Shown here: positions 11,496 to 22,394 of the stretch, piece by piece | How the letters are laid out: each line of letters begins with the position of its first letter | Position numbering within the stretch: the first letter of the stretch is position 1 | Source: Hepsetus odoe | Taxonomy: Eukaryota; Chordata; Actinopteri; Characiformes; Hepsetidae | NCBI GenBank assembly: GCA_017165825.1 | Contig: CM029367.1 | Span: forward strand, 1,218,030-1,282,029 | DNA length: 64,000 nucleotides | Direction of reading: 5' to 3' | Made by a program: the position numbers and the translations under genes | The notes under the pieces: model-generated | The model's database searches: none | What the model was told of the DNA's origin: nothing | What the model saw: the letters and a program-made list of their open reading frames with translations, nothing else

Positions 11496-11592
11496 AGATA
11501 TGGGGACAACATGTCCACTCCACACAGAAAGCACCTAGATCATCAAACCAGGACCTTCTCACTGTGAGGAGACCGCGCTACACACTGCATCT
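11327..11592 (-). mobile_element. SINE-C copy, near full length, with CG/CA expansion
   Basis: Reading the reverse strand, a tRNA-like head near 11590 leads into the body and the tail segment GACTGGCGACCTGTCCAGGG. The 3' end is homologous to the GACAAGCGGC-type tail. A (CG)n(CA)n run at 11459-11496 lies inside. Confidence 0.65.
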
Positions 11593-12338
11593 CTATGCTG
11601 CCCCCCCCCTGCCAGCGACACCTTTTGTACTCACCTGTTTCTGTCCATTTGATCATCCAGCTTTGATCTCATTCACTCCAAGATCAGTGTGTATGAATGG
11701 GACACATAGTAGTTCACTTTTTCTGAACACACATTACGGAGCATCTCACAAAACTCAGCTGGAGTTATTCAGGTTATGGACAAATTTTAAGCACAGTTTT
11801 AATCTTTCAAATTCACTTTTACCAGCTACCATCCCCAACTACGCCAGCTTCCTCACGTTCTGCAGAAAGAATGAGTGAACGGGTCCCACCTGCACCTACC
11901 CGATGACGGGCCTGCAGAGCTGCCAGAGCTTCAGCTTCCAAGTTGACCAGACTATCATCATCATCATCATCATCATCATCATCGCTACTTCAGGTGAAGG
12001 AGCTCCAGAGTGGAAGCCATTGTGGGTTCAGCCTGGGACACTAAGGACAGAAGTTCGGAAGACAATTTATAATAATCATACAATAAAGAAAGAAAAAAAA
12101 AAAAGTTTTATTCCCTTATATTCCTTTATTTCAGCTTCAGAAACTTTGTGCAGAATATTATTCTGCTATTCACGATGGATGACAGATTGTGTGATTTTTA
12201 CCTTTTTTAATTGTAAATACATTTTTTAAAAATGTATATAAATATTTAATTATATAAACACAGATGCATGTAATATTTACATTTTCAATAATTAGTGTTG
12301 ATCATATATAAAAATTAATGTGCGCTATATTTTTATTA

Positions 12339-12377
<39 letters not shown>

Positions 12378-12555
12378 TATCCACTAATTGCTCTATAGCT
12401 AAGCAGTGCTATTTTTACTTTTAATAACAGATATTTTATTACCTTATATAATTAATTATTTTATTAAGAAGAAGCAACAACACTCGCATTAATAACAATA
12501 CTTAAAATTTATCACAATATATTTGTGCAAAAAAAAAACTTTTACAAACGTAAAC
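11593..12555. other. AT-rich intergenic DNA upstream of rdh14
   Basis: It contains an ATC microsatellite (about 11955-11982) and an ATT microsatellite (about 12337-12377), in otherwise unique AT-rich sequence. No gene is seen. Composition changes sharply to GC-rich at about 12560. Confidence 0.6.
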
Positions 12556-12559
12556 TTCA

Positions 12560-12797
12560 CGATAAACGGAAGTGTGCGGGCGGTGGATTGTGGGCAATGT
12601 AGTCCCTGGGTGTTTGTTTACTCACGGTCGTGCACAAAACGCGCTGATTGGCTGACAGTTTCCGCTGCTGTGTTTCTATTGGTGGAGCGCTGAAGGGCAG
12701 GAGCCGCTGGCCAATCGGGGTGCGGAAGGGGTCTAGTAGGAACGCCGGCGGTTCCGGACGGGTCGGAACGGTGTTTACACCGGCGTGTTGGGTCCAA
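12560..12797 (+). promoter_or_regulatory. rdh14 promoter and 5' UTR, TATA-less with ETS, ZNF143-like and three CCAAT motifs
   Basis: This is a GC-rich, CpG-rich block directly upstream of the start codon, in contrast to the AT-rich DNA before 12550. It holds an ETS-type ACGGAAGTG at 12566-12574, and a ZNF143/THAP11-like element at 12585-12606 (reverse strand reads GGGACTACATTGCCCACAAT). It also has inverted CCAAT boxes at 12647-12651 and 12678-12682 and a direct CCAAT at 12711-12715, about 31-33 bp apart. No TATA box is visible. This combination is typical of broadly expressed vertebrate promoters (established knowledge). The transcription start is not determined. Confidence 0.65.
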
Positions 12798-14256
12798 ATG
12801 ATGCGCGGAAAGACCGTGATCGTCACCGGGGCGAACAGCGGCATCGGGCGGGCCACTGCGGTGGAGCTGCTGCGGCGGCAGGCTCGGGTGATTCTGGCCT
12901 GCAGGAGCGCGGAGAGAGCCGAGCAGGCGGCCCAGGAGATCCGGCAGAGTGCCGGGCCGGAGCAGGGCGAGCTGCGGGTCAGACTGCTGGACCTGGCCTC
13001 GCTCGGGTCCGTGCGCCGCTTCTGCGAGGAGGTCATCCAGGTAACATGGCTGGGACCGGGTCCAGGCTGCAGCGGCGCCAGAACATGTTCTAAATACACG
13101 CCGACCTGCTCTGGTGCCCTGGGCCCAGGTTCCGTAACTGTGGCCACGCCCACCCGACAGCCCAGGTGTGCCTATTTACGTGGTTTACACCTGTTCTGGA
13201 TCACACACCCGGGTTCTAGATCTCCAGGGATACCAGGTGGTGCTGATTCAACGGTCTGCCCAAACAGGATTAAAGAGAGAAGCCAGGCATAAAAATATGA
13301 CATTTAAATTATTATTATTATTATTAATAATAATAATATATATTTCTTATATATAATATTATTTGGCTAACCCAAACTCATGGGTTCCAGTCCCAGACCA
13401 GTAGGACGTCCTGAGGTTCCCTTGAGCAAGGTACCATCCCCACCACTGCTCCCCGGGTGCTGGATATGTCTGCCCCCTGCTGGACGGTGTGTGTGTGTGT
13501 TACATACAGAGGATGGATTTTGTTCACAAAAAGACAAATTGTCACTTTCGCTTAAAGCAGAAGATGTGCTGGTGTCCACTCTTTGTTTTTGTCTGGTCTT
13601 TAGTAAGTCCTTCCACCATCTGTGATCTCTCTCAACAGGAGGAGCCCAGAATCGACGTCCTGATCAACAACGCCGGCGTCTACCAATGTCCCTACACCAA
13701 GACGGAGGACGGCTTCGAGATGCAGTTCGGCGTGAACCACCTGGGCCACTTCCTCCTCACCAACCTCCTGCTGGACCTCCTGAAGCGCTCGGCCCCCAGC
13801 CGCATCGTGGTGGTGTCCTCCAAGCTCTACAAGTACGCCGAGATCAACTTCGAGGACCTGAACAGCGAGCAGAGCTACGACAAGGCCTTCGCCTACGGAC
13901 GCAGCAAGCTGGCCAACCTGCTCTTCACGCTGGAGCTGGCGCGGAGGCTGGAGGGCACGGGCGTGACGGTCAACGCCCTCACCCCTGGCATCGTGAGGAC
14001 TAACCTGGGCAGGCACGTCCACATCCCTCTGCTGGTGAAGCCCCTGTTTAGCCTCGTCTCCTGGGCTTTCTTCAAAACGCCTGAGCAGGGAGCGCAGACC
14101 TCCGTCTACCTCGCCTGCTCCGAGGAGGTGGAGGGTGTCGAGGGGAAGTGCTTCGCCGACTGCCGAGAAGAGGAGCTGCTTCCTAAAGCCATGGATGAAG
14201 AGGTGGCTAAGAAACTGTGGGACATTAGTGAGGTGATGGTGGGACTCAGCACCTAG
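12798..14256 (+). CDS. rdh14: Retinol dehydrogenase 14 (short-chain dehydrogenase/reductase), two exons
   Basis: The coding sequence joins 12798-13040 and 13639-14256 and gives 286 residues. RDH14 is an NADP(H)-dependent SDR that interconverts retinol and retinaldehyde in intracellular membranes (family knowledge). Seen in the sequence: the nucleotide-binding TGANSGIG at residues 10-17, Arg36 after the second strand as expected for NADP(H), NNAG at 91-94, NHLGHF from Asn114, the VVVSS serines at 141-142, the catalytic YGRSK with Tyr167 and Lys171, and PG at 197-198. The C-terminus ending in [11 protein letters not shown] is typical of RDH14 rather than RDH11-13. The two-exon structure with a phase-0 junction just before EEPR also fits RDH14. 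The N-terminus lacks the hydrophobic anchor of the roughly 336-residue mammalian protein. ATG codons lie at 12798 and 12801, and the second has the better -3 base. An in-frame ATG at 12648 would add 50 non-hydrophobic residues but overlaps the promoter CCAAT boxes. Fish may have two rdh14 paralogues, and I cannot assign a or b. The coding sequence is much more GC-rich than its surroundings. Confidence 0.95.
13041..13638 (+). other. rdh14 intron 1 (598 bp, GT-AG, phase 0)
   Basis: The donor GTAACA follows the CAG codon of Gln81. The acceptor is a pyrimidine run ending CTCTCAACAG before GAG-GAG-CCC. The intron contains an ATT/AAT-rich patch around 13310-13365 and a SINE-A copy at 13377-13553. 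Confidence 0.9.
13377..13553 (+). mobile_element. SINE-A copy in the rdh14 intron, 5' truncated
   Basis: The sequence starts inside the tRNA-like head after box A, continues through the typical CCAGTAGG...AGCAAGGTACC body, and ends near GTCACTTTCGCTT. It carries a perfect reverse-strand CTCF core match at 13470-13483 and a short GT run at 13488-13499. Confidence 0.8.
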
Positions 14257-14337
14257 AAGAATCTAGAATTCCACTTGGACCTTCAGATACAATGGAGTGC
14301 TCTCAAGTTTGTATGTACTGCTGTAATCATTGAGGAA

Positions 14338-14343
14338 AATAAA
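14338..14343 (+). terminator. rdh14 polyadenylation signal AATAAA
   Basis: A canonical AATAAA hexamer lies about 82 bp after the stop codon, predicting a compact 3' UTR. It is followed within 60 bp by a TTTTGC-rich stretch, and then by an element A copy from about 14395. Confidence 0.75.
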
Positions 14344-14394
14344 AGAACCTGTTGCCAAACCCGATGGAGCAAGTCGTCTGGCAGTTTTGCTCTG

Positions 14395-14735
14395 ATTAAT
14401 TAGTCAGATTTCTCCATGTTTTGCTTCCAAAGATTCAGATGTTCTTGTTTCATGTCTTGTTGAGGAACAGTTCTCCAGATCTTCCTGAAGGACAGTGATT
14501 TTGTCTCTCATTTTCAGTCCAGTCTCTGTACCTGAGCAGTTTTAGAGACAGAAGCAGTGTGGGATCATCTTCAGGACGTCCTTCAAGAAGCCTGGAGAAG
14601 TGTTCCTGACTTAAAGAAAGGAGCTGGTCTAAGAGAGTTGAGGCTGTGCTCAAGAATAACGGTGGTGGTGGTGAATACTGACTTTAAAGCTGCTTCAAAT
14701 GAAACTCTCTTTGTGTTTAGACTGGAGTTATGTGT
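14395..14735 (-). mobile_element. Element A partial copy just downstream of rdh14
   Basis: It holds one 69-bp module (AGATCTTCCTGAAGGACAGT to CTCTGTACCTGAGCAG), then the right-arm sequence ending AAGCTGCTTCAAATGAAACT and GTGTTTAGACTGGA. The opposite end is missing or diverged. It begins about 50 bp after the rdh14 poly(A) signal. Confidence 0.7.
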
Positions 14736-15344
14736 GTTTGTACACAAATCGCTGAACTACTGTCTCACTTTCACACAGAACAGAACAGGCATAAGGTCAC
14801 CATGGTAGAGGAGCTTGGGATCTGGAATTTCTGATGGGTTGGAGATGTTTGTTGTTCAGAGCAGGTCCTCCAGCCTCAGTTCCTGACCTCAGAGACCTTC
14901 AATTTTAGAGGAAACGCTAGCGGCGCGTGTCCTTAAACTTTTGGACATGTAGTGGTCACCAGCATCCTAGAGGCAGGGGGATTTGTTCAGCCTGCCTTTA
15001 AGATCCTGAGATCTGGTTCAAACAGATCTGCAGGAACATTTCTCGCCAAGGATGCTTGTGCAAATGTTTGTGCACCTCTGCAGACCATTGACTTGGTGCT
15101 CTGCTTCAGGTCCAGCAGGTTCTGTCCCCAATATTAGAGATGGGGCCGATCATTTTAGACTCATAAAACCTGATCGATCCTGGGACGTGTCCCCCATACT
15201 GCCTCTGTTTGTGGCGCTATCGTGTTGGGCACACCAGAGAGCGGAACTGTCTTGTGTTTTTGAGGTACTGCTGAGGACCAGTTCTCCAGGCCCTGTTTTT
15301 GGTTCTCGTTTTCCGCCCAGTAACTTCTCCGTGGGTGCAGTTTT
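14736..15344. other. Unique sequence, nothing recognised
   Basis: A Tc1-like end motif (CTTAAACTTTTGGACATGTAG) is near 14933-14953. No gene is seen. Confidence 0.3.
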
Positions 15345-15492
15345 GAGCCCTGTGGCCTCGCAGCGGGGAAGGTTGTGGGTTCGATTCCCAGTCTGGGTCC
15401 TTTCTCATCTGGGAACCCTTGGCGATCTGTCCAGGGTGTTTCTTTCACCCCCGTGTGCCCTGGGATAGACTCCAGCATCCCGCCACTCTGGT
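15345..15492 (+). mobile_element. SINE-C fragment
   Basis: Head with GTGGGTTCGATTCCCAGTCT, then a shortened body, then GGCGATCTGTCCAGGGTGTT and CCTGGGATAGACTCCAGCAT. Confidence 0.6.
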
Positions 15493-16286
15493 TGGGACGA
15501 GAACATGAAGCAAGAACAATGAAAACCCTCGAGTGACGTCCAACGCTGTGTTATTCGAGATAAGATACAGCTGATTACACCGGCCGTCGGCGCTGCGAAC
15601 GCAGCCAGTCCACCTTAATTAGAGCAGGAAACTACAGTACCTTCAAAATGCCTCCACACACACACACACACATAACCACAATCCCCCATGCAGCACAAAC
15701 ACACTCGCTCTCGTTCTTTCATACACTGATTACTTTGGAATGTTTTCTCTTTGCGTTAATGGGAGATTAACCATCTCTCTCCGAACCGCAGCAGCGCTCC
15801 CCGATGGATTGCTAATGTTTTTCCCACCTGCGCTCACCATTAGGGCATTTGCAGGCTCATTTAGACAGGGCGCCATGCCCTGCCAAAAAAGCCCCTCGGC
15901 CTGGGGGAGCATTTGTCAGAGCCCGACCCACCGCGAAACGGAGGGAGGTCTCCAGGCGTTCGGCTGTGGAAGCCAAAGGCTGTTTGTTTTTTTGGAATAA
16001 AGAAAATTGCTGAACTTTTTCGAGCACTAATGGCTTTAATGACGCGTTCGGCAGCGATGCCACGGCAGGGACGAGCTGCAGGGGAGGGCCTGGGGGACCT
16101 GCACCTTTTCTTCAGAGTTTTCGGACCTTTTTTAAAAATAGGGGCTCTTTAAAGGAGGTGTTCATCAAATGTCATGGACAAGGTAAGGAAGACAAACCCC
16201 ACCACCACTGAACAAGACACCTCAGCTGACACATCAAGCCTGGACCAAGAAACATCTCCAGACAGATTTTTCAGGTTTGATGGACT
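15493..16286. other. Candidate conserved noncoding island 15540-16120, with a short CA microsatellite
   Basis: Apart from the CA run at 15653-15672, this stretch is repeat-free and balanced in composition. It contains TTAATTAGAGC, GATTGCTAATG and CACTAATGGCTTTAATGAC words of homeodomain type. No coding frame of known family is present. Confidence 0.3.
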
Positions 16287-16289
16287 GAT

Positions 16290-16500
16290 GAAAGTGAAAG
16301 TGACTGTTCTCGTCATTGTGAAACACAGCACACAGTGAAGCACAACCTCTAGGCCATCGCTGAATTTTACCCACACACACCGTGCAGCAGGGGGTAGCTA
16401 TTGAAAGCGCCTGGGGAGCAGTGACAGGGACAGTACCTTGCAGCCTACAGGTATGGGATTTGAACCCATGACCTTCTGATCCTGGGACCAACTGCTGCCC
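16290..16500 (-). mobile_element. SINE-A copy
   Basis: The tail has a perfect GAAAGTGAAAGTGA (16290-16303), the body CAGCAGGGGGTAGC, and the head GATTTGAACCCATGACC. Confidence 0.85.
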
Positions 16501-17050
16501 AATGAGATGAGAGACACTCTTTTGATGGAACAGATGGATGGGTCTGTGGCTGGATCAATAATGGAGCTCCACTTCCACACCAGCAAGGTGGAGGTGGTGC
16601 TGGTATGGGCAGGTGGGGTACTGGTATGTACTGGTGTTACTAAAGATGAGCTAGCTTTTTGCAGGTTGAAGATCAACTCCCAAACCTGCTGCCAGTTTGT
16701 AGAAGACACTTTCTTCAAGCAGTGGTTCAGGAAAAAGTCGAATCTTTCAAGACCATGATTTTTTCTCTGCAGGACGGATCACATGCATGGACGTTCTCCA
16801 CTGCGTGGCCAGTAAAGACCTTGAAGGTGAAAGAATAATGACATGAGCCTTTTCCTCACCTGAACTAAACCCTGTTGAGAACTTGTGGACCTTCTTAAAC
16901 GGGAGATTTACAGGGAAGGAGAACAGTCCACCTCTCTGAACAGAGTCTGGGAGGCTGTGGACCAAACGGACCAACTCCATGATGAAGGATTATGACTGTT
17001 ATTGAAAAGAAGGACGGCGATATTGGTCATTGATTGTTTTTTTTATGTCA
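16500..17050 (+). mobile_element. Decayed Tc1/mariner transposase, C-terminal half
   Basis: Conceptual translation across frame breaks shows a GWINNG-like patch after the first catalytic block, then SQTCCQFVEDTFFKQW, an MIFSLQDGSHAW block at the second catalytic Asp position, and LNPVENLW with REIYREGEQSTSLN. That is the usual D...D...E/D layout of Tc1/mariner transposases. Several stops and shifts make it a dead copy. It directly abuts the SINE-A at 16290. Confidence 0.7.
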
Positions 17051-17422
17051 GAGATGTTTATTTGTAAACTGAGTAGTTACTATTCTCACTTTAAAAGATT
17101 GAAAATAGACCGGTGAGAAGACTAGCCGTGTAATAATTGTGACACATATCAACTCCCAAACCTGCTATGTTCCTCTGAGAATGTTCACACTCACACTTCC
17201 TGTAAAACGTTTTCAGGATTTCAGTTTCAGGATTTTAACACAAGCCCTTTAAAGGACCAAATCATCCAAAAACGAACAGTAAAAACGAAATAAAAGAAAA
17301 GCAACAGAAATGGACCCTTTAAAGCCGATGTTAACCAAATAAATAAAGAAATAAATTTAGAATCTGAAGCTGATCCGGTCGTTTGAGGTCAAGGTGCCCA
17401 ACAAAAGGGGTTCCACCAACTT
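17051..17422. other. Unique AT-rich sequence, nothing recognised
   Basis: No gene is seen. The first ~60 bp may be the residual 3' end of the Tc1 copy. Confidence 0.3.
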
Positions 17423-17667
17423 GAAAGCGAAAGTGACTACTCTTGTCATTGTGAAATGCACAGCACACAGTGAAACACAATGAAATTACACAAATTTACC
17501 CACACACACCGTCCAGCAGGGGGCAGCAATTGAAAACACCCGGGGAGCAGTGACGGGGATGATACCTTGCCCAAGGGTACCTCAGGGCAACCTACTGGTC
17601 TGGATTTGACCCTATGAACTTCTGATCCTGGGGCCGACTCACTAACAACTAGGCCACCAGTGCCCCT
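17423..17667 (-). mobile_element. SINE-A copy, near full length
   Basis: GAAAGCGAAAGTGA at 17423-17436 matches GAAANNGAAANNGA. A perfect CTCF core lies at 17513-17526. The head ends ACAACTAGGCCACCAGTGCC. It is followed immediately by a second copy. Confidence 0.85.
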
Positions 17668-17817
17668 GCAGGGGTAGGCTACTGAAAGTGCCCAGGGGGC
17701 AGTGACGGGGACGGTACCTTCCTCAAGGGTACCTCAACAACCTATTGGTCTGGGATTTGAAACCACAGCCTTTTGATCCTGGGGCAGACTCCCCAAACAC
17801 TAGGCCACCGCTGCACC
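17668..17817 (-). mobile_element. SINE-A partial copy in tandem with the previous one
   Basis: It starts in mid-body at GCAGGGGTAGGCTACTGAAA and runs to AGGCCACCGCTGCACC. The tail half is missing. The head-to-tail arrangement could come from insertion into, or unequal exchange with, the first copy. Confidence 0.8.
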
Positions 17818-19371
17818 TAGTTTGCCCCCAGCTGCCCCAACTTTGCATTCAGTTCCTGACAAAAGGAGAAGAAATGAAGGGTGTTAAAGACTTTTGCAGT
17901 GTACTGTGATGATCTAATGCTGTGTGTTTAATTCTGTGGTGGCTGGAAAATGCTCGTGGAGGAATGAATCGGGACTGTTTTTGGTGTATAAAGCCACATT
18001 AATATCAAGTGGAGCTCAAGGAAAAAAATAGCATGAGATAAAAGGTAGAATACATTCCGTTTTTAAGGACTCTCGTCATCCGTGTGGTGCTGGACTTCCA
18101 CGTATATCTCAGCATGTTTGATGTTTATCATGACCAGCTCAACAGCCAGGAAACTGGTCACACTTCCATCCAAAAAGTGGAGATGTTGCTTTGACATAAG
18201 CTCCGTTCAGAAGATCCAAACAGGATGTCAACGAACAATGTGGGACCGTTTGGCAGGCGAGTGTGCTGGAAGAATCTGTCAGACCTTTCTTAGTGTCACT
18301 GCGACCTGGATGGACACGAATGGAGAAGGAATGCCAAGTAGACAAGTAGAAGACATGGCTCCAGACAAGAAACGCTGAGACTGGGCCCTCGCATCCTGGA
18401 AGTCCAGCAGCAGACTTCAGGTGAGATCATTGACCAGGTAATCTGATTGATCACTTGGCCTCCACGAATGGCAGCCGTGAAGGTTGGACCTCCATGTTTG
18501 GATACGCTCTTAAAAAACAGCGAGTGTTTCTCAGGGTCTGAAGAGATGTTTTCGTCGACGGCGGCCCACGTTTTCGCTCTGTTTTGCAGCATCGTTCCAC
18601 GGCCACACATGGAAGCGATTGTTTAAGTGTGAAGCCCTTCGTGGGAAATGTGTAGATTCTCCGAAAAGTAGGAGAAGTTGCCAAAGTCAAGCTGATAACT
18701 CGCGAGATCATGCTGGAAGTGTTTCCGTGACAGTTTTTTGGAAGCGACGTGTGTATTTATCTACGAACTGACCAGACCATTTAATCCGAGAGACTCTTGA
18801 CTCGGGAACGTTCCCTTTGTCCACAAGGCCGACGTACTTTTTTTAAACATATCATTTCTGAATCAAATCCTTCTTGACTCGAGTCTGTTTGAAGTAAAAG
18901 CACTCATTTGTTAATGTTATTGGGACAAGGGGCTATAAAGGCATCTTGCAGCGTTGTTTTTGGACCCGCACCACTTCGTAGTGGATGAGGTTAAAGGTCA
19001 GTGATGGATGAGTACTCAGAGTCTTCTTCTCGAGTCTATGTCTTCACTACAGGCCAGAGAGCTTGGAAGCAACACTGCCTGTGCAAATAAACTTGACATT
19101 TTTATTTCTTGCAGACACTAATATCTTCCTGAACGTACAAGGAAATCTGCTTAAGGTTATCAAAAATGAAGCCTGTTCCCATACAGACAGTAGAGCTCTG
19201 GTTAAAGGAGATGTTTGGCCCAAAATATCAAATTCCACTCATCCCAAATTTGGTCAACCAGCCGAGGCATGTTTGGATCCAAATTATGTTTCTTTACTGT
19301 GGAACCGGAGTAACAAGGCTACTCTTGAAGTCACTAGCCACCCAAATCTTCTCAGCAAACACATCCCGACC
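17818..19371. other. Unique 1.5-kb stretch, no gene recognised
   Basis: Several short frames are open on both strands (for example 18082-18378 plus, 18296-18610 minus), but none shows a domain, signal or splice structure I recognise. A TATAAAGCCACATT word is at about 17988. Confidence 0.35.
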
Positions 19372-19540
19372 CGCTCCACACCTCCTCCAGCTCTTCATCA
19401 ATGTGGACTTGTGGTTTGGTTTAGGACACAGTAGGGCTTGCTGTAATAAACCTCAACCAAACATCAGACACCAAAGTGGTTTAAGTTATCTGGATCAGAT
19501 TCCTCCATAGTTATGACTGATTCTGGATCAGTGATCTTGA
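19372..19540. mobile_element. Element C partial copy
   Basis: It shares GTGGTTTGGTTTAGGACACA, AACATCAGACACC and GATCAGATTCCTCCA with the element at 8740. Confidence 0.55.
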
Positions 19541-20089
19541 TAACAGATCCTGGTGTATAAGAAGGTTCTGATGGAAGTTCATTTTTTAGAGAACTCACTT
19601 AAATTGATGAGAGAAAATTAGATCTGCTTGCTGCTCTGCTTTTTGTTTTGCGTTTTCTCCTGAATTTTCTCCCCATTTGGTAGAACTTCCAATCTGGGAG
19701 GGTGAAGACCAGCACCACTGAGAGCCATCCTCAACATCCACCACATTTTTTTCCAAAACCTGCTCTGTCTGAACAGCTGAACCCACTTAGAGGAGACTTA
19801 TTCTGCTACATCAGCTGTGATCATTCAGCTTTCTGAAGCACTTATCCTAACCAGCAGGGCAGGGGTGCAGAAAGCCTGTCCCAACACTCACAAGGTGAAA
19901 CCCAGCCTGGACCAGGCATAAGCTTATGTTCTGCAGTCATTTATGTTAAGAACTGGTCTGAGATCAGGCCATAAGGATGGGTTCTCTTCCCTGAACAAAA
20001 GCAAGTACTGAAGACTTGACAGCGGTGGTGTAGTAGTTAGGGACTTGAACACAGGTTCGGAAGTATGAAATCTTATGAACTCTTCTACT
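19541..20089. other. Unique sequence, nothing recognised
   Basis: No gene or repeat family could be supported. Confidence 0.35.
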
Positions 20090-20211
20090 GGCCACACGGG
20101 GGCGCACTCCAGAATAAACAAGGGGACAGAAGTGACACCTGGGAGAAAATCTGACTCCACAGTGTTGTTTCTACACCCTTGTTTATTCTGGAGATTGGCC
20201 CCGTGTGGTTG
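20090..20211. repeat. Hairpin-forming inverted repeat, arms about 38 bp
   Basis: The left arm 20090-20127 (CTCCAGAATAAACAAGGGG core) is the near-perfect reverse complement of 20174-20211 (CCCTTGTTTATTCTGGAG core). The loop is 46 bp. It may be a small palindromic transposon remnant. Confidence 0.8.
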
Positions 20212-20999
20212 CAGATCTGAGCAAGGAAGCTCAAAGCAGGCTTTAGAAAACATGAGAAATATTCATCCGCTGATCTGATGATGAATTTCATAAAATACCA
20301 AAGTGAGAAAGTTCCATTCTCACCAGCTCCTCCAGTTCTAAACCCTGTGGCTTTTCCTCTCTTCTCAGTGGTGCCAATGGGAAACGAATGCTGGAGAATG
20401 ATCTAATAATGCACCTAATAATCCACTCCTGTCAATCACAGATGGGGTCTACTGCAGAGCTGGGAAAATGTGTGCGGTTAACAATAAAATCACAACCAGG
20501 AGGGTCTAAACACCGTTTTATAGGAAACTCTTACAGCTGGCGGTTCATGGAGGACTCCCGTGTGTTAATGTGAACTCTGGGTGCTGTTTTCACTGTGATT
20601 TACAAATCCTGCAGATCCTCTGCGCCGCCATGGATGGAAGGCAGGAGGGCTTGGCTTTCCAAACTGTGCATAAGAGCGTAAGCTCCCGCCGTCTCCAGTC
20701 TATGCACAACTTCATTTTTATGGCTCGAACCGAGGCTTAGAGAGGGCTTGCTTTAAAATATCCAAGTAGCAGCTAACGTGAAAAACCTTGTTGCAGAGAT
20801 TGGAGTGGCTTATGAAGGTTCAGAACTTTCCCAGCAGGGCTGGAAAAAGCAGAGAGGTGTGATAACGAGGGGTATTCCCCTTGAGGAAGGGCAGGAAAGC
20901 CTACTTAATTGTACCAACTGGTTAGCAGGTGGCAAATTATCTGGACGGCGTTCATTTTTGCTCAGGCCACCTTGAACCAAGCACAGCTATGCAGCAAGT
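20212..20999. other. Unique sequence with a candidate regulatory island near 20590-20900
   Basis: No repeat family or gene is seen. GC rises around 20590-20720. Confidence 0.3.
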
Positions 21000-21290
21000 C
21001 TTTTGATCTTTCCATCCGACTTCTTCACCAGTTTGTGCTACAGCAACTCTTCAGTTGGGACCAGACGACTGGCCCCATCAATGAGCTTCGGGTGCCCGTG
21101 TCTCTCTCTCTGGCTCACTGGTTATCCTTCCTTCCTTCCTTCCTTCCTTCCTTCGAGCACTTTTGGTAGAACTAACAGCTGCACCTCTCCCAGGACTTGC
21201 CATGCTGAAGAAGTTCTGACCCAGTTCTCCACCCATCACAGTTTGGGTGATGACTCAGATCCTTACGATCACCCAACTGTTCAATTGTAC
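21000..21290 (-). mobile_element. Decayed Tc1-like element, N-terminal transposase region, with a TTCC microsatellite
   Basis: On the reverse strand the sequence resembles the DNA-binding part of a fish Tc1-like transposase. The residual LSHHPNCDGWRTGSELL corresponds to the region before the helix-turn-helix, but catalytic parts are absent. A (TTCC)7 run at 21127-21154 is embedded. Confidence 0.5.
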
Positions 21291-22394
21291 ACATCCCATT
21301 TTTCAGTGACCATTTATTCACTTCAACACCAAAAAGTAACTGTGCAGAAGGTGAATTTATTTTTACACTGGTTAACGCCATCTTGACCCGTTTCATTAGC
21401 ACCATCCATCATGAAATTTAGACACTTTTCAAGAAAAACGAGATTCTGTTCCATGTTAGATCAACAATAGATCCTGCCATCTCTCCTCCGTCTTGGACTT
21501 TGTGGAACGTCTGCTCTCTGTCATGACTCTCCTTCCTTCTGTATCATGCAGTGGACTCAGTCCATCTCTCAGAGTCATTATGTCCCGGTGCTGCTCGTCT
21601 CCTCCACCCACAAATAGCCCTCGCTGGTGCGACACTGCGGGTCAAAGTGGCCACTGATGTGTTCTAGCAGGCGTTTGTTCTGGCAATGATGAAAGCTGCG
21701 AGGCCGCGAGACTTCCCAACGGGCCCGTCTGTCGGCGGGACACGAAACAGACACACATCAAATGCATCCACGGCGCAGGACACAGTGGTCCGGGGTACAG
21801 GAATGAGGCCTGACGCAGGGTAATTACACGGAGTGATGAAAAGCTTAATGGAATGCTACTTATTGCCGTGATTCAAAGGGGGCGACCCTTTGGGGTCCAG
21901 GGGTGAACGGAGAACGGACGGCTGATTGTTTCCAGGAGGTTTCTATCACGCAGCTCATTGATTACGTTGAGGCTGGACTTTATCAGATGTACTTATGGAA
22001 TGTTTACCATGTGAAGGCTCCCAATCAAGACGTCGTTTAGAGACGAATAACTGCTCAGCGTCATTCCAGTCAATCGGTCTGCAAGAAAATCTCACGTAAT
22101 GCATGATTCTAACGTTCGCCGACATTGTAGATGTCTCTGCTACCAGTCGGTCCAGAGAGACGTACAAAAACTTCAATAAATGTTCTTCTTTCGACATTAT
22201 TTCACACAAAAAGAAATGAAATCCTGGGTAAATGCCACATATCTCTAAATGTTTATACAGTGAGGCTAAACTCTTTAGAATTTCATATATTTCAGCATGA
22301 ATATGAAACATGATCAGATTTTCACACAAGAATCCGATTAAAGAAGTGAGACAAAAATGTTATCCTTGGCAGGAAAGCGATCCTATATTACATA
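21291..22394. other. Unique sequence with a candidate conserved island 21580-21960
   Basis: No repeat family is recognised. The 21580-21960 part is GC-balanced and has GGGTAATTACACGGAG and GCTTAATGGAATGC words. There is no coding support. Confidence 0.3.

Noticed and set aside
12648..12797. Upstream in-frame ATG extending rdh14 by 50 residues
   Set aside because: The extension is neither hydrophobic nor similar to known RDH14 N-termini and overlaps two CCAAT boxes. The total of 336 residues matching the mammalian length looks coincidental.
13600..14022. 140-codon minus-strand frame opposite rdh14 exon 2
   Set aside because: Antisense shadow of the GC-rich rdh14 coding exon.
18060..18720. 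Possible hidden gene from adjacent open frames on both strands
   Set aside because: No domain, no consistent frame and no convincing splice pairs. Nothing beyond unique sequence can be supported.
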